Shown one piece after another: positions 1-8,540 of a stretch of DNA of 64,000 nt (position 1 is its first letter; each line of letters opens with the position of its first letter). Below the pieces are notes generated by a model. The model searched no databases, was not told the DNA's origin, and saw only the letters and a list, made by a program, of their open reading frames with translations. The position numbers and the translations under genes were made by a program. This DNA is from Parvularcula sp. LCG005 (lineage in GTDB: Bacteria > Pseudomonadota > Alphaproteobacteria > Caulobacterales > Parvularculaceae). The stretch is taken from positions 2,433,001 through 2,497,000 of the forward strand of contig NZ_CP136758.1 in assembly GCF_032930845.1 (NCBI RefSeq), written 5' to 3'.

Positions 1-1097
1 AGCCCGACGAGAATTACGCGCGGGAGATCATGCAGCTGTTCACCATCGGGCTTTATGAACTGAACCCCGACGGCACACTGCGCCTTGATGCGAATGGCCA
101 GCCGATCGAGACATACACGCAGGATGACATTGTCAATCTGGCGAGAGTGTTTACCGGCTACGACCACAATTTCGACAATGTGACCAAGCACGATGTGGAC
201 TGGCTGAGCTATCCCGTGCCGAGCACAGAGTTCTGTCGCGACTCGATGAAGGTGACGCGGGCCAACCACTCCTATATGGACGTGACCTTCCTTGGGCTGA
301 CCATTCCGGGCGGAACGGATGCCAAGGTAAAACTGGGCCAGGCCCTCGACCATCTGTTCAACCATCCCAATACCGGACCATTCTTCAGCTATCAGATGAT
401 CCAGCGTCTGGTGACCGGCAGCCCCAGCCCTGCCTATGTCAAACGGGTGGCCGATACCTTTGCTGATAATGGCAAGGGCGTACGCGGCGACCTCAAGGCC
501 GTCTGGCGCGCTGTCCTGATGGATCCCGAGGCGCGGGCCATGCCAGGAACAGACGGCGCGATTCTGGGCAAGGTGCGCGAACCCGTGCTGCGCCTGACCC
601 AATGGGCGCATACGGTGGGTGTGAAATCCGAGAACAACAAATGGGAGATGCACAGCACGGCGCGTGACGACCGGTCACTGGGCCAGAGTCCCCTGCGCGC
701 GCCATCGGTCTTCAACTATTTCCGTCCCGGCTATGTGCCGCCGCAAACGCAGATGGCGAAGGAGGGGATCGAAGCGCCGGAGTTTCAGATCCACAATGAG
801 AGCTCCACCGCTGGCTATATCAATTTCCTCAGTTGGATGATCAATACCGGCTATAACGATGTGAAGCCGACCTATGACCGGGTACCAGACCTGGGCACTG
901 ATGTCTCAGCGGTCATTGACTGGCTCGACCTGCACATGACCGCAGGGCAGCTTTCCGATGAGACCAAGCTGGTGATGACTACCGCGCTGGAAAACGCCGG
1001 ACAGAATCAGGAAGTGACGCCGAAGCTGAAACGGCAGATGTGGGTCGCCGCCCTGATGCTCGTCATGGCGTCACCAGAATACATCATTCAGAAATAG
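1..1097 (+). CDS. DUF1800 family protein, C-terminal part (cut by window edge)
   Basis: The reading frame is open from base 3 at the window edge, so the N-terminus is missing. The first visible residues, PDENYAREIMQLFTIGL, are the hallmark motif of the DUF1800 family, and the rest (about 365 residues) reads like its C-terminal part, with FNYFRPGYVPP and a terminal MASPEYIIQK. DUF1800 proteins are usually exported and sit next to a DUF1501 protein, as here, 14 bases upstream of the next start. The biochemical role of the pair is not established. The internal ATG at 30 should not be taken as the start, because the conserved motif continues upstream of it. Confidence 0.9.
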   Translation, partial: PDENYAREIMQLFTIGLYELNPDGTLRLDANGQPIETYTQDDIVNLARVFTGYDHNFDNVTKHDVDWLSYPVPSTEFCRDSMKVTRANHSYMDVTFLGLTIPGGTDAKVKLGQALDHLFNHPNTGPFFSYQMIQRLVTGSPSPAYVKRVADTFADNGKGVRGDLKAVWRAVLMDPEARAMPGTDGAILGKVREPVLRLTQWAHTVGVKSENNKWEMHSTARDDRSLGQSPLRAPSVFNYFRPGYVPPQTQMAKEGIEAPEFQIHNESSTAGYINFLSWMINTGYNDVKPTYDRVPDLGTDVSAVIDWLDLHMTAGQLSDETKLVMTTALENAGQNQEVTPKLKRQMWVAALMLVMASPEYIIQK

Positions 1098-1111
1098 GCG
1101 GGAGACGGACA

Positions 1112-2536
1112 ATGACATTCATACCCAAAGGCCCGATTTCTCGCCGCGAACTGATCCGCCGCACCGGTCAGCTTGGCATGATGGGCGCAGCTGCGCCCCT
1201 CGCCCTTCAACTCAACGGTCTGGCCAATGCCGCCGCAGCGGGCGCGACCGATTACAAGGCGCTGGTCTGTATCTTCCTCTATGGCGGGAATGACTTCGGC
1301 AACACGGTCATCCCGGTCGATCTGGCCAATTACGATAAATACCACGCCATCCGGGGCGGCAGTGATGGCCGTCAGGCGGGCGGGATCGCCTATGGCCATG
1401 ATGAGATCCTGCCCATGGCTCTCAAGCCGGTAGCGCAACAGACCCTGACCGATGATATTCAGTATGCGCTGAACCCGAACCTGAAGGGCATGAAGTCCCT
1501 GTTCGACCACGGCCATGCGGCCATCCAGCTGAATGTCGGCCCGCTGATCACCCCGCTGACCCTGGCGCAATATAACAACCCGAACAAGACAGCCTATCCC
1601 CTGCCGCCCAAGCTGTTCTCCCACAATGACCAGCAGTCGGTGTGGCAGTCGCTGGGCAGCGAGGGCTCAACCGTCGGCTGGGGCGGACGGCTGGGCGACA
1701 TGGTCCTGGATGGCAATGATGAATCGCTGCTGACCTGCATTTCGGCCAGTGGCAATGCTGTCTTTGTGTCCGGCAATGACGCTCTTCAATATCAGATCAG
1801 CCCGGACGGGGCGATTGCCATCGGCGCCATCAACAATCCGGCCGTGCCGGAATCCATCCGCGATGCGATGAAATATCTGATCACGCGGCCATCGGACCAT
1901 ATGCTGGAGAACGAATTCGCAAAGGTCACCCAGCGGTCCATCCGCATGGAAGGCATCGTCAATGGCGCGTTGAACCGGGTGCAGATGAACACGCCGTTTG
2001 ACACCTCGCCGGGTGACAATGAACTGGCCGACCAGATGAAGATCATTGCGCGGCTGATTGGCGCACGGAAGGCGTTTGGGGCGAAGCGCCAGGTTTTCTT
2101 TGCATCGCTTGGCGGGTTCGATAATCACGATCTTCTGATGGAGAACCACCCCGCCCTCCTCGCCAAGATCGATGAGGCCATGTCCTCCTTCTATGCGGCG
2201 ACGGTTGAGCTTGGCGTTGCCGATCAGGTGACCGCCTTTACAGCGTCCGATTTCGGCCGTGCCTTTGGGCGCAACGCGGACGGATCGGACCATGGCTGGG
2301 GCGGCCACCACTTTGTCGTGGGCGGCGCGGTCAAGGGCGGCCAGTACTACGGCACGGCGCCCCATGTGTCCCTTGAGACAGAAGACCAGGTGGGACAGGG
2401 ACGGCTGCTACCCTCCACGGGCGTGGATCAGTTTGCCGCAACCCTGGCCCGCTGGTTCGGCGCCTCTGCATCGGATCTGCCGGACATCTTCCCGAACATC
2501 GGGAATTTTTCGGACACGGACCTCAAGTTCATCTGA
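1112..2536 (+). CDS. DUF1501 domain protein with Tat signal
   Basis: A 474-residue protein starting at 1112, just after the DUF1800 stop. An ATG at 1040 in the same frame lies inside the upstream gene and gives an implausible N-terminus. The start chosen gives a twin-arginine signal (ISRRELIRRTGQ, then a hydrophobic Ala-rich stretch ending near ANAAAAG). DUF1501 is related to the sulfatase/alkaline phosphatase fold; conserved blocks seen are FLYGGNDFGNT near the N-terminus and DFGRAFGRNADGSDHGWGGHH near the C-terminus. It is probably exported folded to the periplasm and works with the DUF1800 partner, with which it almost certainly forms an operon. Substrate unknown. Confidence 0.9.
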   Translation: MTFIPKGPISRRELIRRTGQLGMMGAAAPLALQLNGLANAAAAGATDYKALVCIFLYGGNDFGNTVIPVDLANYDKYHAIRGGSDGRQAGGIAYGHDEILPMALKPVAQQTLTDDIQYALNPNLKGMKSLFDHGHAAIQLNVGPLITPLTLAQYNNPNKTAYPLPPKLFSHNDQQSVWQSLGSEGSTVGWGGRLGDMVLDGNDESLLTCISASGNAVFVSGNDALQYQISPDGAIAIGAINNPAVPESIRDAMKYLITRPSDHMLENEFAKVTQRSIRMEGIVNGALNRVQMNTPFDTSPGDNELADQMKIIARLIGARKAFGAKRQVFFASLGGFDNHDLLMENHPALLAKIDEAMSSFYAATVELGVADQVTAFTASDFGRAFGRNADGSDHGWGGHHFVVGGAVKGGQYYGTAPHVSLETEDQVGQGRLLPSTGVDQFAATLARWFGASASDLPDIFPNIGNFSDTDLKFI

Positions 2537-2602
2537 TCCCGCTTGCGCAAATCTCGCTGCAGTGCAAACATTCCAGGCGGAATGCACTCAGTGAGGGGCG
2601 CG

Positions 2603-2971
2603 ATGTTTTTTGAGAAAAATATCTTCAAGCGGACGAAACGAAACCCCTATTTCAGGCAGGAGATTTCGACCCACGATTTCTCTCAGCTGGTCCTGATGAG
2701 TGTCGAGCCCGGCGATGAGATTGGTGAGGAAAGCCACGACGTTGATCAGGTCCTGATCTTCACTGAGGGCCGCGCCAAGGCGATTATCGGGGATGAGACC
2801 TTCAAGCTGCAGAAGGGCGCGCTGGTGATCGTGCCGGCCGGGGTCGTCCATAATTTCATCAATATTGGCAGCAAGCCGCTCAAGTTGTTCACGGTATACA
2901 CGCCACCTGAGGAGCCTGTGGGCACGCTGCACCGGACCAAGGCCGAGGCGGACGCCGCGGAACATCACTAG
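2603..2971 (+). CDS. Small cupin domain protein
   Basis: A 122-residue single-domain cupin. The start at 2603 is chosen because GAGGGG precedes it and the protein then opens with MFFEKNIFKRT; upstream in-frame ATGs at 2543 and 2582 add an unlikely tail. Cupin motif 1 is degenerate (GDEIGEESHDVDQVLIFTEG) and motif 2 reads PAGVVHNFINIG, so there is a conserved beta-barrel and at least one metal-ligand-like His (VVHNF) besides the EESHD cluster. Such proteins bind small ligands or act as isomerases or dioxygenases; the substrate cannot be read from the sequence. It follows DUF1501 by 66 bases and may be transcribed with it. Confidence 0.85.
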   Translation: MFFEKNIFKRTKRNPYFRQEISTHDFSQLVLMSVEPGDEIGEESHDVDQVLIFTEGRAKAIIGDETFKLQKGALVIVPAGVVHNFINIGSKPLKLFTVYTPPEEPVGTLHRTKAEADAAEHH

Positions 2972-3010
2972 GGTCTGTCGTCCCTTCTCATTAGGGTTTA
3001 TAGGGCGGGC

Positions 3011-3823
3011 ATGATCCACATTCCCAATACGGACCTGACCCGCGATATCATCAAGATGAGTGGCGAGGACGTCGTCACGTTTCTTCAAGGACTGCTGACC
3101 TGCAATGTTGAGAAACTGTCCGCCGGTGCCATGATGCATGGCGCACTCCTGACGCCGCAGGGCAAGATCCTTGATACGATGTTCCTAACCCGGACGGACG
3201 AGGCGGTTTTTATCGACCTGGTGCCCGGTCGCGGCGACGCGTTTCGCCGCAAGATGATGCTTTACAGGCTGCGCGCCAAGGTCGTGATCGAAGAGGCGAA
3301 TGACATGCACGTTGCCGTCAGCGCTGAACCGATCAGCGGCGACAATGTCCTGACCTCGTCTGCTGACCCGCGTCTGCCAACGCTGGGTTACCGCGCCATT
3401 GTTTCAGGCCCTGCAGAGCCCGCGGATGAGCCCGCCTATCACCGCGCCATGGTGACGGCCGGTATCCCGACCTTCGGGGACGCCTATGACGAGGCGGAGG
3501 TCTTTCCTCTGAATGTCAATCTCGACCTCCTCCACGGCATCGACCACAAGAAGGGATGTTTCGTCGGACAGGAAGTCGCCAGCCGGATGTTCCGTAAAGG
3601 AAGCATTCGCAAACGGACATGGCTGGTCCGCGGTACGGACCTGCAAAAGGGGCAATCCCTCAAGCATGAGGACCGTATTGTCGGCACGGTGACGAGTGTC
3701 GCAGAAGACACAGGAACGGCGATGGTCTCACTTGACCGGTTCGAAACCGAGGACGGCCAGCTTCAGGTCACAACACCCGAAGGCGGCGTCGCGTCGCTCA
3801 TCAGACCGGATTATGTGTCCTGA
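3011..3823 (+). CDS. ygfZ: Folate-binding protein YgfZ (GcvT-like, Fe-S cluster maintenance)
   Basis: A 270-residue protein of the YgfZ/CAF17 family, related to the T protein of glycine cleavage. The diagnostic motif KGCFVGQEVASRM is present near residue 180, with the conserved Cys. The N-terminal part carries the GcvT-like fold (VVTFLQGLLTCNV). Family members use folate to help assemble or repair iron-sulfur clusters in the cytoplasm. Its stop overlaps the start of the next gene by one base (TGATG), so translation of tag is probably coupled to it. Confidence 0.92.
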   Translation: MIHIPNTDLTRDIIKMSGEDVVTFLQGLLTCNVEKLSAGAMMHGALLTPQGKILDTMFLTRTDEAVFIDLVPGRGDAFRRKMMLYRLRAKVVIEEANDMHVAVSAEPISGDNVLTSSADPRLPTLGYRAIVSGPAEPADEPAYHRAMVTAGIPTFGDAYDEAEVFPLNVNLDLLHGIDHKKGCFVGQEVASRMFRKGSIRKRTWLVRGTDLQKGQSLKHEDRIVGTVTSVAEDTGTAMVSLDRFETEDGQLQVTTPEGGVASLIRPDYVS

Positions 3824-4404
3824 TGCTGCGCTGTCCCTGGGCTCCCGATGATGATCCGCTCTATGCGGCCTATCATGATACCGACTGGGGCGTTCCCGAA
3901 CGCGACAGCCGGGCGCTCTATGAAAAGCTGATCCTCGACGGTTTCCAGGCGGGTCTGAGCTGGCGGACGATCCTCTACAAGCGCGAGAATTTCCGCGCGG
4001 CGTTTGAAGGGTTTGATCCCGTGCGCATTGCGCAATGGGGCGAGAAGGATGTCACCCGCCTTCTGGGGGACGCCGGCATCGTTCGCCACCGCGGCAAGAT
4101 CGAAGGCGCCATCACCAACGCCCGCGCATGGTGCGACATGGCCGACGCAGGCCAGGATTTCTCCGCCCATCTGTGGTCGTTCGTCGATGGCTCGCCTTTG
4201 CAGAATAACTGGACAACGACGGCGGAGGTGCCCGCCACCTCCCCTGAAGGCAATGCCCTGTCCAAGGATCTGAAAGCGCGCGGCTTCAAATTCTGCGGGC
4301 CCACGATCGTCTATGCGTTCATGCAGGCCGTCGGCATGGTCAATGATCATCTGACCGCCTGCCCCCGACATGCTGACTGCCGCGCCATGGCGTCGCAGCG
4401 CTGA
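3823..4404 (+). CDS. tag: DNA-3-methyladenine glycosylase I
   Basis: A 193-residue protein with the complete Tag fold. Recognisable are the N-terminal CPWAPDDDPLYAAYHDTDWGVP, with the zinc-ligand Cys and the catalytic-pocket Glu following in VPERD; LILDGFQAGLSWRTIL; GFKFCGPTIVYAFMQAVGMVNDH; and a C-terminal CPRH zinc ligand pair. It removes 3-methyladenine from DNA in base excision repair. It starts inside the stop codon of ygfZ, forming a two-gene unit. Length matches the family. Confidence 0.95.
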   Translation: MLRCPWAPDDDPLYAAYHDTDWGVPERDSRALYEKLILDGFQAGLSWRTILYKRENFRAAFEGFDPVRIAQWGEKDVTRLLGDAGIVRHRGKIEGAITNARAWCDMADAGQDFSAHLWSFVDGSPLQNNWTTTAEVPATSPEGNALSKDLKARGFKFCGPTIVYAFMQAVGMVNDHLTACPRHADCRAMASQR

Positions 4405-4451
4405 ACATCCCCGAAGATGCCACGTTCTTCTTGCATCAAAGGAGAATGATG

Positions 4452-4670
4452 ATGAGCAAGAGCTATAACAAGGGCACCAAGGTCAAATGGAACTGGGGCA
4501 ATGGCACCGGGACCGGCGAGGTACAGGAAAGCTTTACTGAAAAGGTGACCCGCACCATCGACGGCAATGAAGTGACCCGCGACGCCGACAACGACAATCC
4601 TGCGTACATGATCAAGCAGGACGACGGAGACCGGGTCATGAAGAGTCATTCAGAACTCTCAAAGGCCTGA
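4452..4670 (+). CDS. DUF2945 (HVA1-type TUDOR-like) small protein
   Basis: A 72-residue protein. Three ATG codons occur in a row (4446, 4449, 4452); GGAGA at 4441-4445 sits six bases before 4452, which gives the start MSKSYNKGTKVKW. The sequence has the DUF2945 pattern: an N-terminal KGTKVKWNWGNGTGTGEV, a central KVTRTIDG, then PAYMIKQDDGDRVMKSHSEL. Small beta-rich proteins of this family (called hypervirulence-associated TUDOR domain in fungi) are common in bacteria but uncharacterised. It is a stand-alone cytoplasmic gene with its own ribosome site. Confidence 0.85.
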   Translation: MSKSYNKGTKVKWNWGNGTGTGEVQESFTEKVTRTIDGNEVTRDADNDNPAYMIKQDDGDRVMKSHSELSKA

Positions 4671-4748
4671 TGGTGCCTTCCTTGTCATAACGGGGTCAGC
4701 GGCGCATGGTGGGGCATCCGACAAAAAGCCACCAAAGCACCGGACCCC

Positions 4749-5870
4749 ATGACGTCACATCCCCCCATTGCCCGTATCCTGTCCACCGGCCTCTTCACGC
4801 CGCCCAACAGCATTTCCAATGACGAGTTGGTCGAAAGCTATAACGGCTTTGTTGATCAGTGGAACGCCGCGCACCCCGATGACGAGCCGAAGACCCATTC
4901 ATCCGCGGCGTTCATTGAAAAGGCCTCAGGCATCAAGTCGCGCTTCGTCATGGACAAGGCGGGTATTCTGGATACGCAACGCATGCGGCCCAAATTACCC
5001 GTCCGCGGCGATGATGAGATTTCGATCATGGCAGAGATGGCGCTCAACGCCGCCCGTGAGGCCATGACCAATGCCGATCTCGGCCCCGACGACATTGATG
5101 CCGTCATATGTGCCGCCTCCAACATGCAGCGGCAATATCCCGCCATGGCGGTCGAGGTGCAGAGTGCCCTCGGCATTGGTGGTTTTGCCTTTGACATGAA
5201 TGTAGCTTGCGCATCGGCAGCGTTTGGCATTCGCACCGCCATTGGACTTATTCAGACGGGTGCTCGCCGTGTACTGATGGTCAATCCTGAAATCTGCACG
5301 GCTCATCTGAACTTCAAGGACCGGGACGGCCATTTCATTTTTGGTGATGTCGCTACGGCGATGATCATCGGTGGGCCGGATGACGACGGCGCGGGCAGTT
5401 TCGATATTCTCGACGCGCAACTGATCACACAGTTCTCCAACAACATTCGCAACAATATGGGTTTCCTGGATCCGGCGACGGACAGCGTCATCAACCTTGA
5501 TGATGCCGGTACCGACAAGCTGTTCAAACAGCGGGGTCGGTCGGTGTTCAAGGAAGTCGTCCCGATGGTCAGTGAGTTCATCGCCAACCATGTGGATCAG
5601 TTGGGCATCCAATCGGATCAGATCCGGCGTCTGTGGCTGCACCAGGCGAACCTGTCGATGAACCAGCTCATCGCCAAGCGCGTTCTCGGACATGATCCTG
5701 ACACAGATGAAGCTCCTGTGGTCCTCGATGAGTACGCAAACACGTCGTCTGCGGGGTCGATCATCGCCTTCCATAAGCATCGCTCCGACCTCCAGCCGGG
5801 CGATATCGGCGTTATCTCAGGCTTTGGCGCTGGATACTCTGCCGGATCGATTGTGGTCCGGGCCAACTGA
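4749..5870 (+). CDS. 3-oxoacyl-ACP synthase III family protein (KASIII-like)
   Basis: A 373-residue thiolase-fold condensing enzyme. The Cys-His-Asn triad of KASIII enzymes is visible: Cys154 in NVACASAAFG, His298 in LWLHQAN and Asn331 in EYANTSSAGS. It is longer than canonical FabH (about 320 residues) and carries the insert typical of a proteobacterial subgroup (EKASGIKSRFVMDKAGILD). As I recall, that subgroup includes Pseudomonas PA3286, which condenses malonyl-ACP with medium-chain acyl-CoA; the match is by memory, not search. No other fatty-acid gene is adjacent, so it is probably not the housekeeping fabH of the plsX-fabH operon. Confidence 0.88.
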   Translation: MTSHPPIARILSTGLFTPPNSISNDELVESYNGFVDQWNAAHPDDEPKTHSSAAFIEKASGIKSRFVMDKAGILDTQRMRPKLPVRGDDEISIMAEMALNAAREAMTNADLGPDDIDAVICAASNMQRQYPAMAVEVQSALGIGGFAFDMNVACASAAFGIRTAIGLIQTGARRVLMVNPEICTAHLNFKDRDGHFIFGDVATAMIIGGPDDDGAGSFDILDAQLITQFSNNIRNNMGFLDPATDSVINLDDAGTDKLFKQRGRSVFKEVVPMVSEFIANHVDQLGIQSDQIRRLWLHQANLSMNQLIAKRVLGHDPDTDEAPVVLDEYANTSSAGSIIAFHKHRSDLQPGDIGVISGFGAGYSAGSIVVRAN

Positions 5871-5941
5871 CCCCGTCTGGGGAAAGCTGCCGCCCGCCCA
5901 CGGGCTGACGGCAGGCGCGATCCTGTGTAAAGGCGTGCCCC

Positions 5942-6547
5942 ATGAACTCGACCTCTCCCCCGCCCCGCGCCTGGCAGCGCATGTTATCCGGCCGTCGGCT
6001 CGACATTCTCGATCCGTCTCCCTTCGACATTGAGATCGAAGACATTGCCCACGGGCTCGCCCGGGTGGCAAGGTGGAATGGACAGACGACAGGTCCGCTT
6101 CCCTTCAACGTCGCACAGCACTCGGTCATCGTGACGGACATGTGTGTACAGATGAAGCCGGACTGGCCGATCAAATGGCAGCTGGCTGCCCTCCTCCACG
6201 ATGCCCCTGAATATGTGATTGGCGACATGATCTCACCGTTCAAGGCAGCGCTGGGAGACAGCTATCGCAACGTCGAGCACGGGCTGCAGCGTGCCATCCA
6301 CATCCGCTTTGGCCTGCCGCCGGAATTGCCCCAGACAGTCGAGAAGCTGATCAAGAAAGCCGATCGCGCCTGCGCCTTTTTCGAAGCCACGCAAATTGCG
6401 GGCTTCGAGGTTGGCGAAGCGCAGAAGTTCTTTCCGGTCCCAAAAACGATCGAGCCCCTGATTATTCGTGCACTGAGCGCCGAAGATAGTCAGCGTCTGT
6501 ATCTTCAGATGTTTGAAGCGCTGATGCAAAAAGAAACAGCCGCCTGA
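5942..6547 (+). CDS. HD domain phosphohydrolase, YfbR-like
   Basis: A 201-residue protein with an HD domain: FNVAQHSVIVTD supplies the first His, LLHDAPEYVIGDMISPFK the HD pair and following helix, and KKADRACAFFEA the final Asp. This layout resembles YfbR-type 5'-nucleotidases and the phage/plasmid HD hydrolases, which act on nucleotides in the cytoplasm. The N-terminal 25 residues (AWQRMLSGRRLDILDPSP) are typical of the alphaproteobacterial group. It follows the ketosynthase by 71 bases and ends in a hairpin terminator that overlaps its stop codon. Confidence 0.85.
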   Translation: MNSTSPPPRAWQRMLSGRRLDILDPSPFDIEIEDIAHGLARVARWNGQTTGPLPFNVAQHSVIVTDMCVQMKPDWPIKWQLAALLHDAPEYVIGDMISPFKAALGDSYRNVEHGLQRAIHIRFGLPPELPQTVEKLIKKADRACAFFEATQIAGFEVGEAQKFFPVPKTIEPLIIRALSAEDSQRLYLQMFEALMQKETAA

Positions 6548-6562
6548 ACAATCAGGCGGCTG
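6537..6562. terminator. Bidirectional hairpin terminator
   Basis: A perfect inverted repeat, AGCCGCCTGA at 6538-6547 and TCAGGCGGCT at 6552-6561 with loop ACAA, extended by one more C-G pair. The left arm contains the stop codon of the HD gene. It lies between two convergent genes, so it can end transcription from both sides; the following U-tract is weak on both strands. Confidence 0.75.
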
Positions 6563-6589
6563 CTCTTACTTACCAGACGAAGCTGACGA

Positions 6590-7345
6590 TTACCGAGCTG
6601 CCTTTGCCTTGCGGCGGGCGAACCCGACAACCCCGAGCCCCGCGGCCATCAGCGGCAAAGCGGCTGGGAGGGGTACAGGCGGCAGGACTTCCTCAGTGAT
6701 CCCCGCATAGCGGACATCCGGTTGCGAGAAGTTGTAGAAACCAAATGCGCCGTCTGAGAACGACCCGAACAATTCGAATTCAAGATTGCCATCGACAGTG
6801 ACGCGGATCACCGATGCGGTAAATTCGATAGCGAAGTTGTACTCGGTATTGTCCGCCCACCCGGTACTGCCAAGCGTGTTGGCGCGGGCAAGAAATTCAA
6901 CATTGCCGACGTGGTCCCACTGATCAGCATTCGTATCAGTGCCGCTCGACTGGATGCGGCCGGTGACGCGTGAGATGGACATGCCTCTGTCCCAACCGCC
7001 CTGCGTGCCCTGTTTCCAGTCCACGAGGATGTAGTCGGTGTCGGACAATCCATCGATATCGCCCTGGGTGTAGCCCAGCACAAAACCGATGAAATCATCA
7101 TCAGACGAAGTCTCAACCTTGATGGTCCCGGCAAGGGCTTTACCCTGGCTGCTCTGATTGTTGTGATAGACCGTCGGCGCACTGTTCCGTGTCTGCAGGA
7201 CGCTCGCACTGTCTCCAGCCAAGATCCAATTGCCATTGCCATCTTGAACCCAAGTGGACAAATCGACAGCGACAGGTGCCGCGAAGGCTCCACCGATGAG
7301 CGCACATGCACCCACGGTCAAACCGGTAATTGTCTTTAAAAACAC
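6590..7345 (-). CDS. Secreted protein with VPLPA-type C-terminal sorting tag
   Basis: A 251-residue exported protein. The start is a GTG at 7345 placed six bases after a strong GGGGAGAG; it gives a clean signal peptide (VFLKTITGLTVGACALIGGAFAAP). Upstream in-frame ATGs would add a non-signal tail. The C-terminus reads VPLPAALPLMAAGLGVVGFARRKAKAAR: a Pro-containing motif, a hydrophobic span and a basic tail, the layout of PEP-CTERM/VPLPA-CTERM proteins that are processed by an exosortase or archaeosortase-like protease. The middle resembles a concanavalin-like beta-sandwich (WVQDGNGNW, DNTEYNFAIEF). No exosortase gene lies in this window. A dyad element lies 36-56 bases upstream of its start. 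Confidence 0.85.
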   Translation of the reverse strand: MFLKTITGLTVGACALIGGAFAAPVAVDLSTWVQDGNGNWILAGDSASVLQTRNSAPTVYHNNQSSQGKALAGTIKVETSSDDDFIGFVLGYTQGDIDGLSDTDYILVDWKQGTQGGWDRGMSISRVTGRIQSSGTDTNADQWDHVGNVEFLARANTLGSTGWADNTEYNFAIEFTASVIRVTVDGNLEFELFGSFSDGAFGFYNFSQPDVRYAGITEEVLPPVPLPAALPLMAAGLGVVGFARRKAKAAR

Positions 7346-7380
7346 TATTTGCTCTCCCCTAGAATAAAAGCGCCTCAAAC

Positions 7381-7401
7381 CTAACATTAACGTGTTGTTA
7401 G
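7381..7401. promoter_or_regulatory. Dyad element upstream of the VPLPA-tag gene
   Basis: CTAACA-N9-TGTTAG, a 21-base palindrome in the divergent region between the anchored protein (start 7345) and the Nudix-type regulator (start 7468). It also reads TTAA-CGTGTTG-TTAG, one base away from a full CtrA-type TTAA-N7-TTAA site. A related element lies upstream of the other anchored-protein gene at 23787-23809. The binding protein is unknown. Confidence 0.45.
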
Positions 7402-7467
7402 TCAATGGGTTTTCCCAACGGCGGGATTTCGTGTGACAATCGCTGACGGCGATCATAGACGGCAGAC

Positions 7468-8415
7468 ATGGAACAGCGTCTTCTGATCGGATTGAACGCC
7501 GTCCTGGCGGCTATCAGTGCCGACGGGCCCAAGGTTCTGTGTGTGGAGCGCAAGGGCGGCTGGGGTCTTCCCTTTGGCCAGTTCGACCCGTCGCGGCATC
7601 GCACCTTCGAGATCGGCTTGCGGGACTTCGTCAAACGCCAGGCCTCGCTACCGCTTGGTTACGTCGAACAGCTTTACACGTTCGGCGATATGGGAAGGGA
7701 AAGTCCCCGTCCCAGCATGGCCAATAGCGACCCCTCTGACCGCATCGTATCGATCGGCTATCTGGGACTGTCACCTGAAATGGCGGTTTCCACCCGGGAA
7801 AAGACCGCATGGCGTGACTGGTACGACTATTTCCCGTGGGAGGACTGGCGCGCCGGTGCGCCACCGGCCCTGTCGGAAATCATGACGCCACTGCGCCAGT
7901 GGGCCAACACACCGGAACGCTATGGCCGATTGAAGGCCAGTTTCGGCCTTGATGATATTCTTTGGGAAGAAGAACGGGTGCTTGAGCGCTACGAGCTCAT
8001 GTACGAAGCTGGTCTTGTCGAGGAAGCGGTGCGGGACAATAAACTGTCATCGACCGTCACACTGCCGGCCGGTAGCGGTCAGACCATGATTTCAGACCAT
8101 CGCCGCATTCTTGCCACAGCCATTAGCCGGTTGCGTGGAAAACTACGCTATCGTCCAATAATATTTCAGATGATGCCGGAATTGTTTACCCTAACAGCCC
8201 TTCAGGCGTCGGTTGAATCCGTCCTCGGCTTCGAAGTGCACAAGCAGAATTTCCGGCGGAGTCTTGAGACGGCAAAACTGGTGCAAAAGACTGAAAACAT
8301 TGCTGATACGGGCGGCAGACCAGCCGCGCTATATCGCGCTAGTCGTCTGGCCAGCGAGAGATTCGCCCCTGGGCTTACTTTGCCGCGTCTTCGTGAAGAC
8401 AAGCTACCGTACTAG
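7468..8415 (+). CDS. NadQ/NrtR-type regulator with degenerate Nudix domain
   Basis: A 315-residue protein with an N-terminal Nudix-like domain (residues 5-115, including GWGLPFGQFD and GYVEQLYTFGD) and a C-terminal winged-helix domain (from about 225: MPELFTLTALQASVESVLGFEVHKQNFRR, then GGRPAALYRAS). This layout is that of NAD-sensing repressors NrtR and NadQ. The catalytic Nudix box is lost: the REXXEE core reads RDFVKR at residues 52-57, so it should sense a nucleotide rather than hydrolyse one. nadA-nadB-nadC start 2.2 kb downstream on the same strand, which fits a role in NAD regulation. The spacing between the domains suggests the NadQ (COG4111-like) branch, but that is from memory. An inverted repeat ATCGC-N5-GCGAT lies at 7439-7453, 14 bases before the start. 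Confidence 0.75.
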   Translation: MEQRLLIGLNAVLAAISADGPKVLCVERKGGWGLPFGQFDPSRHRTFEIGLRDFVKRQASLPLGYVEQLYTFGDMGRESPRPSMANSDPSDRIVSIGYLGLSPEMAVSTREKTAWRDWYDYFPWEDWRAGAPPALSEIMTPLRQWANTPERYGRLKASFGLDDILWEEERVLERYELMYEAGLVEEAVRDNKLSSTVTLPAGSGQTMISDHRRILATAISRLRGKLRYRPIIFQMMPELFTLTALQASVESVLGFEVHKQNFRRSLETAKLVQKTENIADTGGRPAALYRASRLASERFAPGLTLPRLREDKLPY

Positions 8416-8540
8416 CATCAATTTCGACGAATAGTTTTACGTTAAATTGAAACTGCTCCCGTACATCACTCTTCAGGAGCCATAGTTCGTATGAACGAGG
8501 GCGGAGTGACTGCCATTCCATGTGGCGTATTGGAGTTAGT

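Noticed and set aside
7468-8415. Active Nudix hydrolase
   Set aside because: The catalytic box lacks the key glutamates (RDFVKR in place of REXXEE), and a winged-helix domain follows.
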